Positions 1-7,963 of a stretch of 64,000 nt of DNA are shown here, piece after piece. The position numbers and the translations under genes were made by a program. This stretch comes from Lacunisphaera limnophila (GTDB taxonomy: Bacteria > Verrucomicrobiota > Verrucomicrobiia > Opitutales > Opitutaceae): contig NZ_CP016094.1 of assembly GCF_001746835.1 (NCBI RefSeq), positions 1,612,001 through 1,676,000 on the forward strand, in the 5' to 3' direction. Under the pieces are notes generated by a model. The model saw only the letters and a list, made by a program, of their open reading frames with translations, did not search any database and was not told where the DNA came from. The stretch's first letter is position 1. Every line of letters begins with the position of its first letter.

Positions 1-1094
1 GTGCGGAGATACTCGGGGAAGGGGTGTTTCGCCGGGTCGGGGATGTACTCGAGCAGGCGGTTGGAGATGAGGTTGATCTCGACCAGCACGCGGCGGGTCT
101 GCTGGAGGAGGAGCAGGGTGTCGGGGTCCTGGATGAGATTCAGGCCATGGCCGATGCGGGAGGCGCCGAGGAGGAGGGTGTCGCGGACGTGCGAATCGGG
201 TCCGTCCATCTCGCCGCCGTGGATGGACAGGGCGAGGGTGGGGTACCGGCTGCGCAGCTCGCGGTACTTGGCGAGGAAGCGGGCGGGGTGGCCCTTGTTG
301 TTTTCCTCGATGCCGGCCATGTTGATGCCGACCCAGAGGTCGCGGTTGGCGTCGACGAACTGGTACAGGTTTTCCAGCTGGAATTCCGCGTTGGGCAGGA
401 AGCGCAACACGGTGGATTGGAAGCGCACGGTCACGCCGGTGGCGATGGCGTCGGGCTGGGCGAGGCGGGTGCGGAAATACGCGGCGGCGTCGGCGGGCGG
501 GATCGGCTTGCCCGCATTATCGGCGAAGCCCATCGCGCCTTGCTGGGTCTCGAGGTAGCGCATGCCCTCGGCGCCGTAGGCCTTGATGACCTCGACCAGG
601 ATCTCGCCGACCACGGTAAGATTCTGGTGCAACTGGCCCATGCGCGGCCAGATCCAGGTGAAGAATTCGTCGCGGCCCTCGCCGGTGCGGTCGAGGCGGA
701 GGGAATCGAGCCAGCCCTGTTTCTGCTCCGGCGTGAGGCGGTCGAGGCGGGTGTAGTCGGCCTGGAGCTCAGGGCTGAGGGCGTCGTAGCCGTGCTGGCG
801 GAGGGTGTGGTAGAGGATGAGCGTCACGCCGGTGCCGGGCACGGCGTGGAAGCGGGTGCGCGTGTAGAACGTGTCACCGCCGTTGCGCGCCGGGTCGGTC
901 GCGATGGCGTACCACCACTCGGGGAGGGCGGAGCCGCCGAGGTGGTTGTGCAGGTCGCCGCCCTTGGGCAGGGCGTAGAGGAAGGTGTAGAGCTGCGCCG
1001 GCGTGGCGGTGCGCTTGATCTCCTCAAAGCGGGGGGAGAAGGAGGCGGCCGAGGCGGAGGCGACGAGGCAGAGAAGCAGGCAGGGGATTCTCAT
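1..1094 (-). CDS. Secreted adenosine deaminase (3' end beyond window)
   Basis: Adenosine deaminase-like enzyme of the secreted growth-factor (ADGF/CECR1) type, expected to convert adenosine to inosine plus ammonia using a bound zinc. From the ATG at 1094 there is a short signal peptide (about residues 1-17) and then KGGDLHNHLGGS with the metal-binding HxH near 49/51. HGGE lies near 291-294 and SRIGHG near 311-316, all in the family order. The window edge removes the C-terminus, including the expected Asp pair, so integrity cannot be judged. It lies 131 bp downstream of the AzgA-type permease gene on the same strand, separated by an 81-bp palindrome. The signal peptide and neighbours argue for a periplasmic step of purine nucleoside salvage. 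Family call is firm; exact substrate is inferred. Confidence 0.88.
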   Translation of the reverse strand, partial: MRIPCLLLCLVASASAASFSPRFEEIKRTATPAQLYTFLYALPKGGDLHNHLGGSALPEWWYAIATDPARNGGDTFYTRTRFHAVPGTGVTLILYHTLRQHGYDALSPELQADYTRLDRLTPEQKQGWLDSLRLDRTGEGRDEFFTWIWPRMGQLHQNLTVVGEILVEVIKAYGAEGMRYLETQQGAMGFADNAGKPIPPADAAAYFRTRLAQPDAIATGVTVRFQSTVLRFLPNAEFQLENLYQFVDANRDLWVGINMAGIEENNKGHPARFLAKYRELRSRYPTLALSIHGGEMDGPDSHVRDTLLLGASRIGHGLNLIQDPDTLLLLQQTRRVLVEINLISNRLLEYIPDPAKHPFPEYLR

Positions 1095-1143
1095 GGGGCG
1101 AAGGTAGGCGAGTGGCGAGGGAGGCCGCAACGAATTGCTGGGC

Positions 1144-1224
1144 TGTAGGGCGGGGTCTCCGAACCCCGCCGCGAGCGCGATATCACATTCGAACCAAAGC
1201 GGGATTCGGAGATCCCGCCCTACA
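1144..1224. repeat. 81-bp palindromic element, copy 1
   Basis: Element bounded by TGTAGGGCGGGGTCTCCG and its complement (ends CCCTACA), with a central GATATCAC. It lies between the permease and the adenosine deaminase genes. It matches copies at 7844-7924 and 8873-8953, all exactly 81 bp. The long inverted arms could fold as a hairpin and might attenuate transcription between the two genes. The right arm of this copy has diverged slightly. Confidence 0.9.
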
Positions 1225-1225
1225 A

Positions 1226-2569
1226 TCAGAACAACCCGGCGAGGATGGCGCGGATGAGGTGGAGGCTGAAGATGAGGGCGAGGAGGTGCGTAAGGAGGGA
1301 GGTTTCCTTCATGCGGCCGGTGGCGATCCGGATGACGCTGTAAGCGATGAGGCCGAGGCCGATGCCCTCGGCGATGCTGAAGCTCAGCGGGATGCCGGCG
1401 ATGATGAGGAAGACCGGGGCGGTCTCGACGAAGTCGTCGAGCTTCATGCCGGCGACGGACTGGAACATGAAGATGCCGACGATCACCAGGGCCGGGGCGG
1501 TGGCCGCGGCCGGGATCGCCAGGATCACGGGGGTGAGGAACAGGGCGAGGAGGAAGAGGATCGCGGTGGCGGCGCCGGTGAGGCCGGTGCGCCCGCCCGC
1601 CTCGACGCCGGAGGCGGACTCGATGTAGCTGACGACCGTGGAGGTGCCGAAGAGCGAGCTGAGGATGGCGGCGAAGGAGTCGGCCACGAGGGCGCGGCCG
1701 GCCTTGGGTAGCTTGCCGTCCTTGTCGAGCAGGCCCGCGCGCTGCGTGACACCGATCAGGGTGCCGATGTTGTCGAACATGTCCACGAGCAGGAGCGTGA
1801 GGATGATCGGCAGGGCCTTGCCGAAGTCGTGCAGCAGCAGGTCGAAGTTGAGCTGAAACATCGTCGGCAGCGGCGAGGACGGCAGGGAGAAGAGCGAGCC
1901 CGGCATGGTCGTGACGGTGCCGCCCTGTCCGTTGGAGACGAAGAGGCCGGCGAGGGTGACGGCGAGGATGGAGAGGATGATCGCGCCGGGGACCTTGCGG
2001 GCGACGAGGACGGCGGTGAGGAGGATGCCGCCGAAGCAGAGGAGGACGGCCGGGGTGCCGAAGTCGCCGTGGGTGACGAAGGTGGCGGGGCTGGCCACGA
2101 CGATGCCGCCGTTCTTCAGGCCGATGAAGGCGATGAAGAGGCCGATGCCGCAGGTGATGGCGAGCTTCAGCTGGTGGGGGATGGCGGCGATGATCTTCTC
2201 GCGCACGCCGGTGACGGAGAGGGCGAGGAAGATGCAGCCGTTGACGAAGACCAGGCCGAGGGCGGACTGCCAGGAGACGCCGAGCCCGAGGCAGATGGTG
2301 AAGGCGAAGTAGGCGTTGATGCCCATGCCCGGGGCGAGGGCCAGCGGGTAGTTGGTCATGAACCCCATGATCAGGGTGCTGACCGCCGCGGTGAGCGCGG
2401 TGACCGTAATGAGCGCGGCCTGGGGCATGCCGGCGGCGGCCAGGATCGCGGGGTTGACCGCGAGGATGTAGGCCATCGCGGCGAAGGTCGTGAGGCCGGC
2501 GGAGAGTTCGCGGGCGACGGTCGTGCCGTTCTCCGGGAGCCGGTAAAGGCGGTTGAGCAGCGAGGTCAT
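1226..2569 (-). CDS. AzgA/PbuG-type purine base permease (NCS2 family)
   Basis: Inner-membrane proton-coupled transporter for adenine, guanine or hypoxanthine. The 447-residue product is the normal length for AzgA/PbuG and begins with the family-typical 'NGTTVARELSAGLTTF' segment. It is followed by about a dozen hydrophobic segments, the motif 'LALAPGMGINAYFAF', and the AzgA-branch signature FGTSTVVSYIESASGVEAGG followed by RTGLT. The start at 2569 overlaps the stop of the upstream nucleosidase gene as ATGA, so the two are probably translationally coupled. In this operon it would import the free bases released in the periplasm by the upstream enzymes. Family is clear; which purine it prefers cannot be read from sequence. 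Confidence 0.9.
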   Translation of the reverse strand: MTSLLNRLYRLPENGTTVARELSAGLTTFAAMAYILAVNPAILAAAGMPQAALITVTALTAAVSTLIMGFMTNYPLALAPGMGINAYFAFTICLGLGVSWQSALGLVFVNGCIFLALSVTGVREKIIAAIPHQLKLAITCGIGLFIAFIGLKNGGIVVASPATFVTHGDFGTPAVLLCFGGILLTAVLVARKVPGAIILSILAVTLAGLFVSNGQGGTVTTMPGSLFSLPSSPLPTMFQLNFDLLLHDFGKALPIILTLLLVDMFDNIGTLIGVTQRAGLLDKDGKLPKAGRALVADSFAAILSSLFGTSTVVSYIESASGVEAGGRTGLTGAATAILFLLALFLTPVILAIPAAATAPALVIVGIFMFQSVAGMKLDDFVETAPVFLIIAGIPLSFSIAEGIGLGLIAYSVIRIATGRMKETSLLTHLLALIFSLHLIRAILAGLF

Positions 2570-3402
2570 GGGGTGGCGGGCAAGGGAGGCAGATTTTGCA
2601 GGAAGCTGACAGTGAAAAGCGCGGTGGCGCGGGCGGCCATGGCGTAGAACGGCACGCCCTCGTAGGGGGCGTCGCTGACGACCCGGAAGGCGACGTAGCG
2701 GATACCGTAGGCGTGGGCGAGGGCGGCGATGTGGCCGGATTCCATCTCCTCGACGTCCATGCCGAAGGTCTTGGCGGACCACTGCACGCGGTCGAGTTCG
2801 AGGTTCACCTCGTGGGCCGAGCCGATGATGCCGGGGTAGACGCGGCCCATGGGATTGCGCGTGCGTTGGGCGACGGCGAGCGCGGCGGCGTCGCCCGCGA
2901 AGCCCGTGGGATAGGCGACGAGCTCACCGGTGGCGGGATCGCGGAGGCGCTGGGGCAAGGGCGTCCAGGTGAGGGCGTCGCTGCCGGCGCCGGCCGCGCG
3001 GACGGGCGTGATGAAGTTGCCGTAGTCGAGCGTGCGCCGGCCGATGATGATGTCGTGGAGCGAGAGGTAGGGCACCTGGGCGCCGCTGGTGCCCTGGTTG
3101 ACGATGAGCTTCGGCGCGAACTCCTCGATGCCGAGGATCGTGGCGGTCGTGCAGTTGAGGAGGCCCTGCCCGGTGAGGGAGATGGCGACGGAGTGCGAGC
3201 CGATCCGGCCGGTCCAGAAGGTGAAGCGGCCGAGCTCGATTTTCTGTGAGTCCTCGAGGGCCTCGAGGATGTCGGCGACCTCGGGACGTTCGGCGCCCTG
3301 CACGAGGACATCGACGGGGGCGGCGCGGAGGGCGGCCGTGAAGAGCAGGAGGAGCCCGGTCAGGATCAGGCGGGAGGGCCCGCCAAAGAAGGACAGGTTC
3401 AT
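2566..3402 (-). CDS. Exported nucleosidase/phosphorylase-like protein (PNP_UDP_1 fold), paralogue A
   Basis: A 278-residue member of the MTA/SAH nucleosidase and purine nucleoside phosphorylase superfamily, expected to cleave the N-glycosidic bond of a purine nucleoside or of MTA/SAH. Residues 1-27 form a signal peptide ending LRAAP. The core shows 'VNQGTSGAQ' (nucleoside phosphorylase-like loop), 'GSAHEVN', the ribose-binding stretch MDVEEMES and VVSDAPYEG, which carries the catalytic Asp. It overlaps its neighbours at both ends by ATGA (start 3402, stop 2566), so it sits inside a coupled operon. The signal peptide is unusual because most MTA/SAH nucleosidases are cytoplasmic. Whether it uses water or phosphate, and which nucleoside it takes, is not known. 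Confidence 0.82.
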   Translation of the reverse strand: MNLSFFGGPSRLILTGLLLLFTAALRAAPVDVLVQGAERPEVADILEALEDSQKIELGRFTFWTGRIGSHSVAISLTGQGLLNCTTATILGIEEFAPKLIVNQGTSGAQVPYLSLHDIIIGRRTLDYGNFITPVRAAGAGSDALTWTPLPQRLRDPATGELVAYPTGFAGDAAALAVAQRTRNPMGRVYPGIIGSAHEVNLELDRVQWSAKTFGMDVEEMESGHIAALAHAYGIRYVAFRVVSDAPYEGVPFYAMAARATALFTVSFLQNLPPLPATP

Positions 3403-4151
3403 GGGAGGACCTCCAGGAGTTGCAGCACCAGCGCGGCGGCTTCGCCGGGCTGACCGTCGATGACGCGCAGGCCGAAGGCGGGCACGCCAAGGAGCAGGGC
3501 GCAGCCGGCGACGTGGGCGGATTCGCCGTCCTCGGTGTCGGTGCGCCACTGGGTGCGAAGATAGGCGATGCGGTCGGCCTCGCGGTTGACCTGGTGGGCG
3601 GAGCCGAGCACGCCGGGGACGAGGCGGCCGCGGGGGGCGGTGAGCTTTTGAGCGGCGGCCAGGACGGCGGGGTCGGCGGGGAAGTGGGCCTGATGGGTTT
3701 CCTCTTCGCCCGGGGTCATCAGCGGGTGGAGCAGGGGGTGCCAGGTGAGGGGGGCGGTGCCGGTGCCGAGGTCGCGGTGCGGCGAGACCATGCCGTCGAA
3801 AGCGGCGAATTCGCGGCTGAGCACGACATCGCCGGCCTGCAGGGCCGGGTCGTGGGGCCGGGCGGCGCCGTAGGACACGACGAGGCGCGGGGCATAGCGG
3901 CGAATCGCGAGGGTGGTGGCGGCGACGGCGTTGAGCGGATCGCCCTCGGTGCGGGTGAGGACGACGCGGCGCGGGCCGAGAGTGCCGAGCCAGAACTGCC
4001 AGCCGGCGCGGGACTCGGTGCGGACGTCGGTCATTTTGGCCAGGAGGGGCTGCAGTTCCGCCTCAGTGGCGGCGGTGAACAGGATGTCGGCCCCGGCGGC
4101 CCGCAGGGTGACCACCAGCAGGACAAAGAGAGGGAGGAATGACCGCCTCAT
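3399..4151 (-). CDS. Exported nucleosidase-like protein, diverged paralogue B
   Basis: A 250-residue paralogue of the next gene downstream. It shares the signal peptide (residues 1-20), the order of strands, the 'VVSYGAARPHD' loop (equivalent to VNQGTSGAQ) and GSAHQVN (equivalent to GSAHEVN). The ribose-binding stretch has changed from MDVEEMES to DTEDGESA, while an Asp is kept in LRVIDGQPGE where paralogue A has VVSDAPYE. This suggests tandem duplication followed by specialisation on a different nucleoside, or partial loss of activity. Start 4151 overlaps the NUP gene stop and the stop overlaps the paralogue A start (both ATGA). The superfamily call is good; function beyond that is inference. 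Confidence 0.72.
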   Translation of the reverse strand: MRRSFLPLFVLLVVTLRAAGADILFTAATEAELQPLLAKMTDVRTESRAGWQFWLGTLGPRRVVLTRTEGDPLNAVAATTLAIRRYAPRLVVSYGAARPHDPALQAGDVVLSREFAAFDGMVSPHRDLGTGTAPLTWHPLLHPLMTPGEEETHQAHFPADPAVLAAAQKLTAPRGRLVPGVLGSAHQVNREADRIAYLRTQWRTDTEDGESAHVAGCALLLGVPAFGLRVIDGQPGEAAALVLQLLEVLP

Positions 4152-5227
4152 GGTTGGGGGGCGGCGGACGGGATCTCGGTCTCGTAGCGATCCCAGCCCT
4201 TCACCAGGGCATGGACGACTTGGGAGCCGACCGCGTGGGCGGCTTCGAGGGACGGAATAAAGGCGGAGTAGTGGCCGATGCCCTCGCCGGCGAGACTCTG
4301 GGCGGCGGTGAGGCCCGGGGGCTGCATGTCGTGGTTGCTGGCGGTGCGCAGAACGAGCACGCGGTTGACGTCGGCGCGGCCGGCGCGGGTCAGGTTGGTG
4401 AGGGCGCGGAGCGTGCCGGTGTCCTCCATGGCGGTCGTGACGTAGTTGCCGCGGCCCTCGGTGTAATAGGCGACCCAGTCGTTGGCCCACTGGTTGAGGA
4501 GTTTCCCGTGCCAATAGGTGCTGGAGGCGAGGTTTGAACCGATGAGGACGGAGGGGGGCTGGAGGGCCTTGGGGTGGTCCTGATAGCGGGCCCGGAAACC
4601 CTGCACGGACTCGGTGTCCTGCAGCGGGGTGTTCTTGGTGAGCGCATAGGCCCACTGCAGTAGGCCCGGGTTGAGGGCGTAGGCGTTGTCGACCCGTTCC
4701 GCGGCCGGTTGCATGGGGGTGGCGTAGGGGGTCTTCTTGCGGATGGGGATGTAGCCGGTTTTCCAGTCGGCAGGGATCTCGCGGGCGTCGATTTCGTGCC
4801 CGAGGTCACCCTCGACCGCGTAATCGGTCCAGACGGCGGAGCCGGCGGAGGCGTCGGCGGGGTCCAGGCCGGCAATGCCAGCCACGAGCCAGTAGCTTTT
4901 TGAGAGGTCAAAACGCGGGTCGAGGCCGAGGGCCATGATGCTGCTGGCGGCGTTGGTGTTGCCCATGCCCGTGACGATGCCCAGGACGGAGCCATCGGCA
5001 TTGGCCCGCAGGTCGCGGTAGCCGGCGGGCAGGGGGATGACGCGGTCGAGCTTTTCGCGCTCGACCCAGAATTGGAATTCGCCCGGGGCGTCACCTATGT
5101 CGTTGCCCTGCTCAAACATAGCAACGACGACGACCTTGGGTCGCAGGACCTCGGCGGCGGGGCAGGCAACGACGAGAGTGAACGCCAGGCTGGCCGCCAG
5201 GCGACGGAACGGGGGGTGGGTGACCAT
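4148..5227 (-). CDS. NUP-family purine nucleoside protein (periplasmic)
   Basis: Matches the NUP family (purine nucleoside permease, PF06516), soluble proteins related in fold to nucleoside phosphorylases. First gene of the leftward purine operon. I chose ATG 5227, not the in-frame codon at 5281, because MVTHPPFRR followed by a hydrophobic run gives a clean signal peptide (to about residue 24). Family landmarks visible are 'MFEQGNDIGDAPGEFQFW', 'GIVTGMGNTNAASS', 'WLVAGIAGLDP', 'TAMEDTGTLRAL' and 'RTASNHDMQPPG'. The family name implies transport, but there is no multi-span membrane region, so a periplasmic nucleoside-binding or cleaving role is more likely. 129 bp separate its start from the divergent TonB receptor gene, which suggests joint regulation. 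Confidence 0.85.
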   Translation of the reverse strand: MVTHPPFRRLAASLAFTLVVACPAAEVLRPKVVVVAMFEQGNDIGDAPGEFQFWVEREKLDRVIPLPAGYRDLRANADGSVLGIVTGMGNTNAASSIMALGLDPRFDLSKSYWLVAGIAGLDPADASAGSAVWTDYAVEGDLGHEIDAREIPADWKTGYIPIRKKTPYATPMQPAAERVDNAYALNPGLLQWAYALTKNTPLQDTESVQGFRARYQDHPKALQPPSVLIGSNLASSTYWHGKLLNQWANDWVAYYTEGRGNYVTTAMEDTGTLRALTNLTRAGRADVNRVLVLRTASNHDMQPPGLTAAQSLAGEGIGHYSAFIPSLEAAHAVGSQVVHALVKGWDRYETEIPSAAPQP

Positions 5228-5324
5228 GGGGCGGGCTTTAGCAGGGGGCATACCGGGGAGGGTGTTTTTTGTCGCCAACAAACCGGGAGTGGCGGTGGCA
5301 TATGGCGTGCTTATTACACAATGC

Positions 5325-5338
5325 TGGCGTCCACGCCA
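5325..5338. promoter_or_regulatory. Candidate operator palindrome before TonB receptor
   Basis: TGGCGTCCACGCCA is an inverted repeat with 6-bp arms and a 2-bp centre. It lies 18 bp before the receptor ATG, inside the divergent NUP/TonB promoter region. No regulator gene is next to it, so this rests on symmetry and position alone. Confidence 0.3.
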
Positions 5339-5356
5339 TCACCTCTAACACCTACC

Positions 5357-7711
5357 ATGAATACCAACTTGCTACGCACGTTGCTGTCCGGCCTTGCGCT
5401 CGCCAGCCTCACCGGGCCCTCGTTCGCCCAGACCACCCCGCCGGTGGACAATTCCCCGCCGACCGACGGCGAAGTCCTGGAGCTCGAACGCTTCAAGGTG
5501 ACCTCCGGCGTCGACGTCGAGGCGATCGTCCTGCCCATCGCCCGCCCGTTCAACTCGGTGTTCGGCACCGATGACAACATCGTCGACGTGCCGCGCAACG
5601 TCACGATCATCTCCCGCCAGCAGCTGAGCGACATCAGCATCGAGAGCGTGCTGGACTTCTCCAAGCTGACCTCCAGCGCCTTCACGACGACCAACTTCGG
5701 CGCGCCGTCCAACGCCAGCATCCGCGGCCAGTCGGCCGACGTGTTCCTGAACGGCGTGCGCTCGCGCATCACCTCCAACGGCAACGGTCTCCCGGTCGAT
5801 TTCAACTCGGTCGAGTCCGTGAACATCGTCAAGGGCCCCGCCACCGCGGTGCAGGGCGCCTCGATGTACGTCGGCGGCTTCATCGATCTCGTCTCCAAGC
5901 GCCCGTACTTTGACAAGACCAAGGGCTCGGTCAGCGCGACCATCGGCTCCTACAACACCAAGCGCTGGACCGTCGACGTCGGCGGCCCGATCTCCAAGGA
6001 GCTGGCGTACCGCGCCAGCTATTCCGGCGAGGACAGCGACGGCTACTACGTCAACGGCTTCAAGAAGACCCACTCCTTCTACGGCGCCCTGAGCTACCGC
6101 CCGAACCCGAACTACGAGCTGTTCGTGAACAGCCAGTTCTTCGTCGCCAACTACACCGAAAACTGGGGCATCAACCGCGTGACCCAGAACCTGATCGACC
6201 ACGGCCTCTACACCACCGGCATCAATATCAACAACGGCTCGGCTGGCTCGCCCTCCGACGCGCAGAACTCGTATCACGTCCAGGCCGGCGGCAACACCAT
6301 CGCCTGGGGCCCCGAGGTGAAGATCAACCGTCACACCCGCCTGCTCCGTCCGTCCAACGACTCCTACGGCGAGGAGTTCAACATCCAGGCGATCCAGACC
6401 CTCAAGCTCTCGGCCGAGATGAAGCTGAAGAACACCTCGTTCTACAGCCACACGGAGCGCGACACGATCAGCACCTACTACTACTCCGAGATCATCGATC
6501 CCTCCTACTTCATGGAGAACCGCACGGAGTTCATCTATGACAGCCCGAAGTTCACGGTGAACACCGGCCTGGACCTCCGCTACCAGCGCACCAAGGCCTA
6601 TGACGACTACTTCTTCGAGCCGGCCAACGTCTGGGACATCACCAAGGACGTGAACTTCATCAACGTCTACAACTCCGCCGCGTTCGTGAACGGCGGCCGC
6701 GGCTTCGCGGTCCCCGGCTGGCCCGGCCGCTTCGCCCAGCCCGGCCTCTTCAACGGTGACACCAACGACTCCAAGGGCACGACGATCGGGCCCTTCGCCC
6801 AGTCCACCTGGAACATCAACGACAAGTGGAGCCTCGTGACCGGCGTGCGCGTCGACTACTTCAAGGCCAAGGTGCGCGAACCGCTCCTGCCCCCGTTCGT
6901 GCGGGATGAGATGAGCGTGTCGCTGCCCAACTACAACGTCTCGCTGATCTACAAGCCCACGACGACCTCGAGCGTCTACGCCACCTACAACAACTCGAAG
7001 AACACCTCGGGTGCGGTCGGCAACGGCGGCGGCATCACCGGCTGGGACGGCAACAACTTCGGCCAGCTCGACAAGGAGCTCTTCCAGCAGCCCAGCGAGC
7101 TGTACGAAATCGGCACCAAGTACGCCCTCGCCGGCAACACCGTGTTCCTGAACTTCGCCGCCTACGACCAGAAGCGCACGGCCAAGAGCACCAGCTCCAC
7201 CGTCGTCCAGGAATACCACTACAAGGGCTTCGAGGCCGAGCTGAACTACCAGCCGAACAAGCACATCTACGCCACGATGTCGTACTCCTACATCGATGCC
7301 GAGGCCTCCGTCGGCTTCCAGTACGCGATGTTCGACCCGGGTGAGCTGCCGCCGGGCAACTCCACCAACGCGGCGATCATGTTTGGCAACACCGCCAAGG
7401 TCTCCGGCCTGCCCTCCCACCTGTTCAACGCCCTCGCCTCGTACTCGTTCGACAACGGCTTCTCGGTCAGCGCGAACGCCGTCCTCACGGGCGAAATGAA
7501 CAACAACACCGCCGGCAGCCTCGTCATCCCGTTCCAGTACACGATCGACGCCTCGGCCTCCTACGCCTGGAAGGACTGGAACTTCCGCATGCAGATCCTG
7601 AACGTCACCGACGAGGAGAACTGGTCGCCGCCGAACGCCGTTTACGGCAACGGCTCGATCCTGGCCCTCCCCGGCACCCAGGTCCAGTTCTCGGTCAAAT
7701 ACAGCTTCTGA
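5357..7711 (+). CDS. TonB-dependent outer-membrane receptor (purine locus)
   Basis: Outer-membrane TonB-dependent transporter of 784 residues. ATG 5357 gives a signal peptide to FAQ (about residue 25), then a short linker with 'VLELERFKVTSG', where related receptors of this phylum carry LELSPFVV. The plug contains 'RNVTIISRQQLSD', 'NASIRGQSADVF' and 'VESVNIVKGPATAVQGAS'. A long beta-barrel of alternating aromatic strands ends in the typical C-terminal Phe (VQFSVKYSF). It is divergent from the NUP operon and followed by a strong terminator, then by the SAM hydrolase and xanthine-type permease. The context suggests uptake of nucleosides, SAM or a related nucleoside compound, but barrel sequence alone does not show substrate; siderophore-type receptors look similar. 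Confidence 0.9.
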   Translation: MNTNLLRTLLSGLALASLTGPSFAQTTPPVDNSPPTDGEVLELERFKVTSGVDVEAIVLPIARPFNSVFGTDDNIVDVPRNVTIISRQQLSDISIESVLDFSKLTSSAFTTTNFGAPSNASIRGQSADVFLNGVRSRITSNGNGLPVDFNSVESVNIVKGPATAVQGASMYVGGFIDLVSKRPYFDKTKGSVSATIGSYNTKRWTVDVGGPISKELAYRASYSGEDSDGYYVNGFKKTHSFYGALSYRPNPNYELFVNSQFFVANYTENWGINRVTQNLIDHGLYTTGININNGSAGSPSDAQNSYHVQAGGNTIAWGPEVKINRHTRLLRPSNDSYGEEFNIQAIQTLKLSAEMKLKNTSFYSHTERDTISTYYYSEIIDPSYFMENRTEFIYDSPKFTVNTGLDLRYQRTKAYDDYFFEPANVWDITKDVNFINVYNSAAFVNGGRGFAVPGWPGRFAQPGLFNGDTNDSKGTTIGPFAQSTWNINDKWSLVTGVRVDYFKAKVREPLLPPFVRDEMSVSLPNYNVSLIYKPTTTSSVYATYNNSKNTSGAVGNGGGITGWDGNNFGQLDKELFQQPSELYEIGTKYALAGNTVFLNFAAYDQKRTAKSTSSTVVQEYHYKGFEAELNYQPNKHIYATMSYSYIDAEASVGFQYAMFDPGELPPGNSTNAAIMFGNTAKVSGLPSHLFNALASYSFDNGFSVSANAVLTGEMNNNTAGSLVIPFQYTIDASASYAWKDWNFRMQILNVTDEENWSPPNAVYGNGSILALPGTQVQFSVKYSF

Positions 7712-7728
7712 TTTCTGGCCATATCCCC

Positions 7729-7760
7729 AAGGCCGCCCCTCACCGGGCGGCCTTTTTTTT
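7729..7760 (+). terminator. Rho-independent terminator of the TonB receptor gene
   Basis: Perfect 10-bp stem AAGGCCGCCC/GGGCGGCCTT with a 6-base loop, running directly into eight T residues, 17 bp after the receptor stop codon. Confidence 0.93.
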
Positions 7761-7781
7761 GGACCGGTGCTTCGTTTGGGT

Positions 7782-7837
7782 GGGAGCGAGCTCGCTCGCG
7801 ACTCGACACCCCGGGTGTCGCGAGCAAGCTCGCGACT
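7782..7837. repeat. REP-like palindromic repeat (GAGC/GCTCGCGAC type)
   Basis: Nested palindrome: outer arms contain GAGCGAGCTCGCTCGCGACT and CGCGAGCAAGCTCGCGACT, inner arms CGACACC and GGTGTCG (7804-7820). It is adjacent to but distinct from the 81-bp element that starts at 7844. Intergenic REP-like units of this kind are usually scattered in a genome; only one clear copy is in the window. Confidence 0.7.
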
Positions 7838-7843
7838 GTCTTT

Positions 7844-7924
7844 TGTAGGGCGGGGTCGCCGAACCCCGCCTTCGTTCGACGGTGATATCACGTTCGAGGC
7901 GGGGTTCGGCGACCCCGCCCTACA
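7844..7924. repeat. 81-bp palindromic element, copy 2
   Basis: Arms TGTAGGGCGGGGTCGCCGAA and complement, perfect over about 27 bp per side, around a centre with the palindrome GTGATATCAC. Its asymmetric centre is the reverse complement of copy 3, so copies 2 and 3 flank the SAM hydrolase gene in opposite orientation. Confidence 0.93.
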
Positions 7925-7963
7925 ACCTGATCCCACGCCACTGAGCTATTTTATTTCCTCCCC

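Noticed and set aside
5228-5281. Upstream start of the NUP gene at 5281
   Set aside because: It adds 18 polar residues before the signal peptide; ATG 5227 gives a normal exported N-terminus.
5372-7936. Long open frame of 854 codons antisense to the TonB receptor gene
   Set aside because: GC-rich codon bias leaves the opposite frame open; it is rich in Val/Gly/Glu/Asp with no family pattern, and the receptor on the other strand is unmistakable.
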